This document shows positions 1 through 5,911 of a stretch of DNA of 6,889 nucleotides, one piece after another (position 1 is the first letter of the stretch; each line of letters begins with the position of its first letter). Origin of the DNA: Boseongicola sp. SB0675_bin_26 (GTDB lineage Bacteria > Pseudomonadota > Alphaproteobacteria > Rhodobacterales > Rhodobacteraceae); assembly GCA_009843725.1 (NCBI GenBank), contig VYCX01000260.1, positions 1-6,889 of the forward strand, read 5' to 3'. The position numbers and the translations under genes were made by a program. The notes below the pieces were generated by a model that was not told the DNA's origin, ran no database searches, and saw nothing but the letters and a program-made list of their open reading frames with translations.

Positions 1-1275
1 TTTCAGGACCGCGCGCACCTGCTGTCCAGAATCGCCGACGTTTGGGAAGGGCGCGTCCCCGATTTCGTGGCGGCAGTCCAGCACGAAGGCGGCGGCCACT
101 ACGGCAAGGGCGTGTTCGAGGCGGGCCACGTGGCCGAGACCTTCCGCGCGGCGGGCGCGCTCTGCTACGCCGCGATCGGGGAGGTCCTGCCCTCTCATCA
201 CGGAAAGGTGTCCACCGCCGTGAAGGTGCCCATGGGCGTGATCGGCGTGATCAGCCCGTGGAACGTGCCGGGCATACTGACGTCGCGCGGGATTGCCTTT
301 GCGCTCGGCGCTGGCAACACGATCGTGCTGAAACCTTCCGAGGAAACCCCCTACGCGGGCGGCCTGATCTTTGCCGAGGTGCTGGAGGAGGCGGGCGTGC
401 CGCCGGGCGTCTTCAACGTCATCACCGCGTCCCGCGACAGCACGCCTGCAGTTGGGGACGAGCTGATCGACAACCCGGCCGTGAAAGGGATTTCCTTCAC
501 CGGCTCCACTGCCGTCGGCCGCATGATCGCGGCCAAGTGCGGGGCGCATCTCAAGAAGTGCTGCATCGAGCTTGGCGGCAAGGACAGCCTGATCGTGCTC
601 GAAGACGCGGACATGGAACGGGCGACCTCGTCGGCAAGCTTTGGATCGTTCATGCACCAGGGCCAGATCTGCATGAGCGTTGAAAAGGTGCTCGTCCAGG
701 AAGACGTCTACGCCGAATTCCTTCAGAAATTCGTCGCTCGCGGCGCCAAGCTGAAGACCGGCAGCGTGGCCGACAAGTCCGTCACGATAGGGCCGCTGAT
801 CAACGACCGCCAGGTCGCCCGCGTTGCCGCGCAGATCGACGATGCCGTCGCGAAGGGCGCAAAGGTGGCGCGGGGCGGCACTGTGAACGGGCGGTTCGTG
901 GAGCCGACGATCCTGACGGACGTGACGCCGCAGATGGACGTCTGGAACGAGGAAACCTTCGGTCCGCTCGCCGTCGTCGTGCCCTTCCGCACGGACGCGG
1001 AGGCGATCGCCATGTCGAACGACACGGAATACGGGCTGTCGGCCGGGATCATCTCGCGGAACGAGGACCGGGCCATGGCCATCGCCCGGCAGCTGGAAAC
1101 CGGCATGGCGCATGTCAACTGTTCGTCCATCAACGACGAGTGCCACGCACCCTTTGGCGGCACCAAGGCCAGCGGTGTCGGCCGCCACGGGGGCAGGTGG
1201 GCGATGGAGACGTTCATGGAGACCCGCTGGATCACGCTCGACAAAGGGGGCCGGCCGTATCCGCCGGCGTTTTAG
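1..1275 (+). CDS. NAD(P)-dependent aldehyde dehydrogenase, benzaldehyde/vanillin dehydrogenase type (5' partial)
   Basis: The frame is open from base 1, so the start lies outside the window. 424 residues are visible, and about 60 N-terminal residues are probably missing compared with a family length near 480-490. It should oxidise an aldehyde to the acid in the cytoplasm. Numbering from the first visible codon, the cofactor and transition-state Asn is in PWNVPG (N88), the general-base Glu in ELGGK (E190) and the nucleophile in GQICMS (C224). The second cofactor-binding Glu is in EETFGP (E318), and the nucleotide-binding FTGSTAVGR precedes E190. The HQGQICMS context is typical of the benzaldehyde/vanillin dehydrogenase branch. 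All catalytic residues are intact. The stop is 3 bp before the next dehydrogenase, which points to joint expression with an alcohol-oxidising partner. The exact substrate cannot be read from the sequence; a phenolic aldehyde is an inference. Confidence 0.93.
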   Translation, partial: FQDRAHLLSRIADVWEGRVPDFVAAVQHEGGGHYGKGVFEAGHVAETFRAAGALCYAAIGEVLPSHHGKVSTAVKVPMGVIGVISPWNVPGILTSRGIAFALGAGNTIVLKPSEETPYAGGLIFAEVLEEAGVPPGVFNVITASRDSTPAVGDELIDNPAVKGISFTGSTAVGRMIAAKCGAHLKKCCIELGGKDSLIVLEDADMERATSSASFGSFMHQGQICMSVEKVLVQEDVYAEFLQKFVARGAKLKTGSVADKSVTIGPLINDRQVARVAAQIDDAVAKGAKVARGGTVNGRFVEPTILTDVTPQMDVWNEETFGPLAVVVPFRTDAEAIAMSNDTEYGLSAGIISRNEDRAMAIARQLETGMAHVNCSSINDECHAPFGGTKASGVGRHGGRWAMETFMETRWITLDKGGRPYPPAF

Positions 1276-1278
1276 GCC

Positions 1279-2067
1279 ATGAGAGACCTCGTCAAGGGCA
1301 AGCGCATCGTCGTCACCGGCTCCTCGTCGGGCATTGGCTGGGAAACCGCGCGCATCCTGTCCAAGCAAGGGGCCGAGGTTCTGGGCGTGGACCTCAACAA
1401 GAACTTCGACCACGTGGAGGAGTTCTACCGCGCCGACCTGTCGGACGAGGCGACGATCGACGCGCTGGTGGACGCGCTGCCTGACGGGATCGACGGCCTG
1501 GTGAACAACGCAGGCCTGCCGCCGACACATGAGGCGGACCTGTTGCTGAAGGTGAACCTGATCGGGCTGAAGCACCTGACCTACGGCCTGATCCCGAAAC
1601 TCAAAGATGGCGCCAGCATCGTGAATGTCGCCTCGCTGGCCGGATTCGGATGGCCGCAGGCCGTCGATGCAATCAAGGCGTCCGGCACGCTGGGCTTTCA
1701 CAACGTGGACGACTTCATCGAACGATGGAAGGTGTCGAGCGAGGGCGGACGCAGCTACTTCTTTTCCAAGGAGGCGCTGGTCGTCTGGACGATGCAGAAC
1801 CGCTGGACCTGGCGCGACCGGGGAATCCGCATGAACGCAGTCAGTCCCGGCCCGGTGGACACGCCGATCCTGGGGGACTTTCTGCGCACGCTTGGGGCAC
1901 GGGCCGAAGAGGATCGCAAGGTCATGGACCGGCCCGGCACCACCGAAGACATCGCCCCGGTCATCATGTTCCTGCTTTCTGACATGACGACCTGGATCAG
2001 GGGCACGAACATCCCCGCCGACGGGGGCATGTCGTCCAACATCCTGTGCGGCATGCACGGTCTATAG
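1279..2067 (+). CDS. Short-chain dehydrogenase, coniferyl-alcohol / 3-alpha-hydroxysteroid dehydrogenase type
   Basis: A 262-residue classical SDR oxidoreductase, cytoplasmic. The Rossmann glycine motif TGSSSGIG is at 13-20. D38 at the end of the second beta strand favours NAD over NADP. NNAG is at 76-79, and the catalytic Ser is S119 (VASLAG) with Y160 and K164 in YFFSK. The roughly 40-residue stretch between S119 and Y160, with the GFHNVDDF segment, is longer than in most SDRs. It matches the family that holds coniferyl-alcohol dehydrogenase (CalA) and comamonad 3-alpha-hydroxysteroid dehydrogenase. It starts 3 bp after the aldehyde dehydrogenase stop with only a weak ribosome site, so translational coupling is likely. 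The pairing suggests alcohol to aldehyde (this enzyme), then aldehyde to acid (upstream enzyme). A steroid or another cyclic alcohol remains possible as substrate. Confidence 0.9.
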   Translation: MRDLVKGKRIVVTGSSSGIGWETARILSKQGAEVLGVDLNKNFDHVEEFYRADLSDEATIDALVDALPDGIDGLVNNAGLPPTHEADLLLKVNLIGLKHLTYGLIPKLKDGASIVNVASLAGFGWPQAVDAIKASGTLGFHNVDDFIERWKVSSEGGRSYFFSKEALVVWTMQNRWTWRDRGIRMNAVSPGPVDTPILGDFLRTLGARAEEDRKVMDRPGTTEDIAPVIMFLLSDMTTWIRGTNIPADGGMSSNILCGMHGL

Positions 2068-2076
2068 AGGAGAAGG
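2068..2076 (+). promoter_or_regulatory. Strong ribosome binding site of the flotillin gene
   Basis: The purine run AGGAGAAGG follows immediately after the SDR stop codon. Its AGGAG core ends 8 nt before the ATG at 2081. It is much closer to the Shine-Dalgarno consensus than the site in front of the SDR, so the flotillin may be translated more strongly than, and independently of, the dehydrogenases. It also favours the ATG at 2081 over the one at 2087. Confidence 0.75.
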
Positions 2077-2080
2077 GAAG

Positions 2081-3604
2081 ATGGGCATGGTAGGCTGGAT
2101 CATTCTCGCAGTCGTCGTCCTTGCGGTCGTCATCGCGTTGGCGGCGTGGTGGTACAAGCGTGCCACGAACGAGGTCTCGCTCTTGCGCACCGGCATCGGC
2201 GGGCGGCGCGTGGTGATCGACGGCGGCGTGCTGGCGATCCCCTACTTTCACGAAATCAGCTCGGTGAACATGCAGACGCTCCGGCTGGACGTGGACCGGC
2301 GCGGCGAGTCCTCGCTCATCACGCAGGACCGGCTGCGCGTGGACGTGGGGGCGGAATTCTACGTCTCGGTCATGCCTGATGCAGAGGCGATCACACGGGC
2401 GGCACAGACACTCGGCAAGCGGACGTTCCAGCGCGACGAGCTGCGGAGCCTGATCGACGGAATGCTGGTCGATGCGTTGCGTTCCGTGGCAGCGCGCATG
2501 ACGATGGATGAATTGCACGAAAACCGCGCGCAGTTCGTGGCGGACGTGCGCGACATGCTGAAGGACACGCTCGCGCGCTACGGCCTGCAGCTCGACAGCG
2601 TTTCGCTCACCGGACTTGACCAGACGCCGGTCTCGGCGCTCGACGAAAACAATGCCTTCAACGCGGTGGGCATGCGCAAGCTGGCGGAAGTGATCGCCAA
2701 GTCGAAGAAGGAGCGGGCGGAAATCGATGCGGACAGCGAGGTGTCCGTGCGCCGCGCGGCCATGGAGGCCTCTCGCCAGCGCCTGGAGATCGATCTCGAG
2801 GAGCGCCGGGCCGAGATTGCCCAGCAGCAGGAGATCGAAACGCTTGCTGCCGCCCAGATCGCCGAGGTCGCCCGACGCAAGGCCGACAGCGAACGGGCGG
2901 CGACCGAGGCCAAGATCGAGATGGAGCGCAGCATTCAGGCCGCGGAGGTGGAGCGCGAACAGGCGCTGGCCATCGCCGAGCAGGACCGCCAGATCGCGAT
3001 AGCCGCCAAGAGCCAGGAAGGGAGCCGCGCACAAATGGAAGCGGACGCCACGCGGGCCGACGCCGTGAAGGCTGCCGAGGCGGTGGAAACCGTCCGCGCA
3101 CTGGCAGATGCCGAACGCCGTGCGGAACTCGCACGCGTCGCCGCCGAGGCAGATGCGAGGACTGCTGCGGCACGGGCAGCCATTGAGGCCGAGAGCGACA
3201 AGGCCACCGCCAAGGACAAGGCTGACGCCAGGCGCGAGGCGGCGGAGGCCGAGAAGGCCGTCAAGCTTGCGGAGGCGGAGGCCGATCGCGCCCGGATCGA
3301 GGCGGAGAACGTCCGCACCGACGCTCTGGTGGCCATGGAGCTCGAAAAGGCACGGCTCGAGGCAATGCCCAGGATCGTCGGCGAAATGGTCAAGCCGGCC
3401 GAGAGAATCAACTCGATCAACGTCCATCACGTGACGGGCCTCGGCAGCCAGGGCGGCGATGGCGCCTCGCGGACGCCCGTGGCCTCCGCCATGGACGCCA
3501 TCATGGACATGGCGGTCCAGTTGCCGCTTTTGAAGAAAGTCGGCGATCAGATGGGCGTTTCCTTCGACGAGGCTGCTGGAAAGGACGCCAAGCAAGACAA
3601 GTGA
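2081..3604 (+). CDS. Flotillin family protein (SPFH/band 7, YqiK-like)
   Basis: A 507-residue membrane-anchored scaffold protein. One hydrophobic segment lies at about residues 5-24, followed by WWYKR, so the bulk should be cytoplasmic. The SPFH/band 7 domain covers about 30-205. A long charged, Ala/Glu/Arg-rich coiled coil covers about 205-430. The conserved flotillin tail with MVKPAERINSI lies near 436-446, and a short polar C-terminus ends in KQDK. Size and order fit bacterial flotillins such as E. coli YqiK (about 550 aa), which oligomerise and mark ordered membrane domains. The NfeD-type partner that often accompanies flotillins is not adjacent in this window. Only 13 bp separate it from the SDR, so it appears to share the dehydrogenase transcript. 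A role in membrane organisation or tolerance during hydrophobic-substrate use is inference. Confidence 0.93.
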   Translation: MGMVGWIILAVVVLAVVIALAAWWYKRATNEVSLLRTGIGGRRVVIDGGVLAIPYFHEISSVNMQTLRLDVDRRGESSLITQDRLRVDVGAEFYVSVMPDAEAITRAAQTLGKRTFQRDELRSLIDGMLVDALRSVAARMTMDELHENRAQFVADVRDMLKDTLARYGLQLDSVSLTGLDQTPVSALDENNAFNAVGMRKLAEVIAKSKKERAEIDADSEVSVRRAAMEASRQRLEIDLEERRAEIAQQQEIETLAAAQIAEVARRKADSERAATEAKIEMERSIQAAEVEREQALAIAEQDRQIAIAAKSQEGSRAQMEADATRADAVKAAEAVETVRALADAERRAELARVAAEADARTAAARAAIEAESDKATAKDKADARREAAEAEKAVKLAEAEADRARIEAENVRTDALVAMELEKARLEAMPRIVGEMVKPAERINSINVHHVTGLGSQGGDGASRTPVASAMDAIMDMAVQLPLLKKVGDQMGVSFDEAAGKDAKQDK

Positions 3605-3605
3605 A

Positions 3606-3634
3606 GCCGAGCGGCATCGGAAACTCCGCTCGGC
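3606..3634 (+). terminator. Hairpin directly after the flotillin stop codon
   Basis: GCCGAGCGG (3606-3614) and CCGCTCGGC (3626-3634) form a perfect 9 bp GC-rich stem with an 11 nt loop, one base after the stop codon. No T-run follows, so this is either an atypical intrinsic terminator, a 3' end stabiliser or a Rho-assisted end. The rest of the spacer to the Fic gene (3635-3806) has only a weak 7 bp inverted repeat (CTCTTCG at 3669-3675, CGAAGAG at 3694-3700) and no convincing gene. Confidence 0.55.
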
Positions 3635-3806
3635 GCCCGGACCGGAATGCTCCAGATGCGATTGACGTCTCTTCGCCAATGCGCCGAGGACAACGAAGAG
3701 CGGCGGCCGCGGCAATCTGGCACGGACCCGGCATGAAGCGCCTCCACCGCCAACTGGTCAAGTGGGGCGTTGAAACCGGACACGAATGCTCTTGGGCGGG
3801 AAGCCG

Positions 3807-4943
3807 TCACTTCCTGAAGAGCTCCATGTACTCGTCGAAAGCGAACAACCGGTTCCGGCGGCCGCCGGTGATTTCGGCCAGGACGCCTTGGGCAACCATG
3901 TCCGTGATCAAGGCAGAGGCCGTGTTCGTCGTGGCCTCAATGATCCGCGCCGCCTCGCTCACGTCCACCACGGGACGGGCGTAAAGGTGACGCACCAGCG
4001 CCTGTGCGTTGTGTTGACGCCGGGCGCCGAAGCGCGGCAGCACGTCGCGCTCGATTCGCTCCTTGATGGCGAGAATGTCGCGGAACACGCTAGCCGAAGC
4101 GCGCGCTGTTCCCTCCACGCCATGCAGGAAGAAGATCAGCCATTCGCGCAGATGATTGCCTTGCCGGACCGCCTGCAAGTGATCGACATAAGTCGTCTTG
4201 TTGCGCTCAAAATAGTCCGAGAGATACAGCGCGGGCTTTACCAGCAGGCCCTCGGATGCCAGATAGAGCGATATCATCAGGCGCCCCAAGCGTCCGTTGC
4301 CGTCCAGACACGGGTGGATCGTTTCGAACTGGTAGTGCCCGATCGCGATGCGCACCAAAGGGTGCGCGTGGAGGTCATCGGCATGCAGGAACGCCTCCAG
4401 GTCGCCCATGAGGTCCTCCACATGATCGTGGTGTGGCGGAATGAAGGCAGCGTTCTTGAGGCTCATGCCAATCCAGTTCTGGCTCTTGCGGAACTGGCCC
4501 GGCTGCTTGTGTTCACCCCGGACACCCGACATCAGGATTTCATGGGCCTGGCGCAGCAGGCGGTTGGACAGGGGCAAGTTCTCCGGCGCTTCAATCGCGA
4601 AATTGATCGCGCGGATGTAGTTCTGTACCTCCGCCCAGTCATCGCGCTCTTCAGGTTTCAGATCTTCGGCGTCCTTGAACGCGTCCTCGATGTTGGTCTG
4701 CGTACCCTCGATCCGGCTCGATTGCGTGGCCTTCTTGGCCACGTACATGCGGATGAAGAGCTCGATGTCCGGTATCAGCTGGGCAAAGGCGTTCAGTTCT
4801 CCGAGCGCACGGTCGGCACGGCCCAGCAACTCTGACAGCTCCGGGTCGGCGATGACCCGTTCGTGACAGATGCGCTCTGGCAGGAAGGCCTTGTACTGAT
4901 GCCGTTCCTCGGGCTGGCCCGACGTGAAGTCCGCGATGTTCAT
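3807..4943 (-). CDS. Fic family protein, class II, with C-terminal winged helix (probable AMP transferase)
   Basis: 378 residues, cytoplasmic. Fic enzymes move AMP (rarely another phosphate-containing group) from a nucleotide to a hydroxyl side chain of a target protein. The N-terminal Fic_N-like region holds the inhibitory motif SSRIEG (S75-xxx-E79-G80), which marks class II self-inhibited proteins. The active-site loop HPCLDGNGRLGR covers H210-R221 and includes catalytic H210, metal-binding D214 and R221. The usual Phe after HP is Cys (C212). The target-docking flap lies near 157-170 (IGMSLKNAAFIPP). A winged helix covers about 315-378. Length and layout resemble Shewanella SoFic (372 aa). 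The start at 4943 lacks a clear Shine-Dalgarno. There is no antitoxin gene next to it, as expected when inhibition is built in. It converges with the flotillin unit. The protein target is unknown. Confidence 0.93.
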   Translation of the reverse strand: MNIADFTSGQPEERHQYKAFLPERICHERVIADPELSELLGRADRALGELNAFAQLIPDIELFIRMYVAKKATQSSRIEGTQTNIEDAFKDAEDLKPEERDDWAEVQNYIRAINFAIEAPENLPLSNRLLRQAHEILMSGVRGEHKQPGQFRKSQNWIGMSLKNAAFIPPHHDHVEDLMGDLEAFLHADDLHAHPLVRIAIGHYQFETIHPCLDGNGRLGRLMISLYLASEGLLVKPALYLSDYFERNKTTYVDHLQAVRQGNHLREWLIFFLHGVEGTARASASVFRDILAIKERIERDVLPRFGARRQHNAQALVRHLYARPVVDVSEAARIIEATTNTASALITDMVAQGVLAEITGGRRNRLFAFDEYMELFRK

Positions 4944-4956
4944 ATTTCAAGAAGCG

Positions 4957-5045
4957 CCGCAGTTTCTGAGATACGAACAGGCTTGTCTGAAATTCCAGGC
5001 GTGAAGGCAGTCGCTATCTCAGAAAATCCCCCAGTTTTTGAGATA
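4957..5045. promoter_or_regulatory. Candidate operator/promoter region of the Fic gene with three repeated elements
   Basis: Read on the minus strand (the Fic sense strand), 5045-5029 is TATCTCAAAAACTGGGG and 4973-4957 is TATCTCAGAAACTGCGG, a direct repeat identical at 15 of 17 bases. The 11 bp core TATCTCAGAAA recurs on the plus strand at 5015-5025, inverted. It pairs with 5035-5045 as an imperfect palindrome (one mismatch, 9 bp spacer). Centre distances are about 20 and 52 bp, close to two and five helical turns. The nearest copy ends 13 nt before the Fic ATG. The stretch is AT-rich against its surroundings. Binding by the Fic winged helix, giving autoregulation, is an inference. No confident -35/-10 pair was identified. 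Confidence 0.6.
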
Positions 5046-5375
5046 AGGCGGGCGCCTATGTCAAATTCGGCCCCAGCGGGCAGTTTGGCCTTGATCGGTC
5101 CGGCTCGCAGGAAACGCCGCTTCAGGGAGAGGTCGCTGGTCTTGGCATGGCGCGCAGTGCCGCATTCACTGCCTGGTAGGCAACGATTTGCCGTCAAAGG
5201 CTGCCTTGACAACAGGATCTGGTCCAGTCCCGTCATCAAGCCGCCTTGCCGACAGCGGATCGTCACCAAACCGTCTTGGCGACGGAATCTCGATCAATCT
5301 TGCCATCAACGGGAATGCCGGACCCAGCGATTCATCGGGTTCCGGCCGAATTTGCCGCAAGACCTCTATCCGTGG
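5046..5375. other. Stretch without a supported gene between the Fic operator and the channel gene
   Basis: Several frames are open here, but none gives a protein I recognise, has a good ribosome site or shows a plausible domain. The longest minus-strand frame (about 109 codons, 4940-5269) runs through the Fic operator repeats and into the Fic start. The long plus-strand frames run antisense into the Fic or channel genes. The only structure seen is a set of three dyads at 5193-5284. It may be regulatory, a small RNA locus or a decayed gene. Confidence 0.45.
5193..5284. repeat. Three successive imperfect dyads of GTCnnCAAG...CTTGnnGAC type
   Basis: Dyad 1 (5193-5210) pairs GTCAA(A)GG with CCTTGAC, with one bulged base. 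Dyad 2 (5232-5253) pairs GTCATCAAG with CTTGCCGAC around 4 bases, with two mismatches. Dyad 3 (5261-5284) pairs CGTCACCAA with TTGGCGACG around 6 bases, with one mismatch. Centres are about 41 and 30 bp apart. The units resemble each other (CGTCA followed by a CTTG or TTGG half), so they could be diverged tandem copies. They could be protein binding sites or RNA hairpins, but chance in GC-rich DNA is not excluded. Confidence 0.35.
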
Positions 5376-5394
5376 ACTGCCAGCAAATGGCAGT
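5376..5394 (-). terminator. Hairpin abutting the stop codon of the channel gene
   Basis: On the minus strand ACTGCCA, a 5 nt loop and TGGCAGT form a perfect 7 bp stem whose first base directly follows the TGA of the channel gene. No T-run follows. It probably marks the transcript's 3' end, as termination or protection from exonucleases, in the same arrangement as the hairpin after the flotillin gene. Confidence 0.5.
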
Positions 5395-5826
5395 TCACTT
5401 CCGGTCTCGCTGGTTGAGGCGGACGCCACGGATTGTCTCGACGAGTATTGCCGTGAGCAGGCCGAACAGCAAGAGCCCGTTGGCTGCGGCGACCCCGCCC
5501 AGCAACCGCCATTCCAATGGAAGGAGAATGTCGCCGAATCCGAGCGTCGTGAACGACACAAGCGCAAAATAGGCCGCCTCCTCGACATTCGCGAAGACGC
5601 CAAGACGATGAAAGGCCACGGTCCAGAGCCAGACCGCGACAGCAATCATGCAAAGCGTCCAGATCAGCACAAGAACCAGGACCGAAATGAGCCGAGGCCC
5701 GAGAGGCGGCCTGGCCGTCCAGGCCTGAAGGCGGAGCAATGCGGCTTCCATTGCCCACCATGACATGGCGACGACGAGAACGGTCGCGAGAGTCAGCACA
5801 GCGCCAAGCACGAGTTGTTCAAGCAT
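5395..5826 (-). CDS. Small single-pore ion channel protein (potassium channel family, Ion_trans_2 type)
   Basis: 143 residues, inner membrane. Hydrophobic segments lie at about 5-30, 47-70 and 108-130. A re-entrant pore region at about 84-100 carries TTLGFGD (93-99), a variant of the potassium selectivity filter T-x-G-Y/F-G-D. The last two membrane helices with the filter between them form the classical two-helix pore module, with an extra N-terminal helix. The short charged tail ends in NQRDRK, and no ligand-binding RCK domain is attached. As in related channels, four subunits would assemble. The start at 5826 is chosen because GGAAAGG (5842-5836) lies 9 nt upstream. An upstream in-frame ATG at 5913 would add 29 polar residues, has a poor ribosome site and would overlap the P450 start. 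Potassium selectivity is likely but not proven, and gating is unknown. Confidence 0.85.
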   Translation of the reverse strand: MLEQLVLGAVLTLATVLVVAMSWWAMEAALLRLQAWTARPPLGPRLISVLVLVLIWTLCMIAVAVWLWTVAFHRLGVFANVEEAAYFALVSFTTLGFGDILLPLEWRLLGGVAAANGLLLFGLLTAILVETIRGVRLNQRDRK

Positions 5827-5835
5827 GGTCCCGAG

Positions 5836-5842
5836 CCTTTCC
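5836..5842 (-). promoter_or_regulatory. Ribosome binding site deciding the channel start
   Basis: GGAAAGG on the minus strand, 9 nt before the ATG at 5826. This purine run is the reason to prefer the 143-residue channel over a 172-residue form starting at 5913. A TTGACG that could serve as a -35 lies upstream at 5862-5857 (minus), but no good -10 accompanies it. Confidence 0.55.
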
Positions 5843-5911
5843 GGAACGGAAGATGACGTCAACCGGCCGAACGTGGTTGAATCCGGCGCAAGGACGAATA
5901 GCGTCACGAAC

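Noticed and set aside
1997..3715. A 572-codon minus-strand open frame antisense to the flotillin gene
   Set aside because: It lies wholly opposite a clear SPFH/coiled-coil gene. Its product is a His/Arg/Leu-rich composition with no domain. The Ala/Glu/Arg codon bias of the coiled coil readily creates stop-free antisense frames.
3648..3737. A 29-codon plus-strand reading frame in the flotillin-Fic spacer
   Set aside because: Short, without a good ribosome site, in a convergent-end spacer and with an unrecognised product.
3786..4835. A 349-codon plus-strand open frame opposite the Fic gene
   Set aside because: The minus frame carries complete Fic motifs. The plus product shows no domain and has no ribosome site.
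4944..5394. Possible insertion-sequence remnant or attachment site
   Set aside because: No transposase motif, no terminal inverted repeats with target duplication and no tRNA were seen. The repeats present are better explained as regulatory sites.
4863..5763. Overlapping plus-strand frames (4863-5417 and 5188-5763) as possible small genes
   Set aside because: They run antisense into the Fic start or through the channel gene, have no ribosome binding site and have low-complexity products without known motifs.
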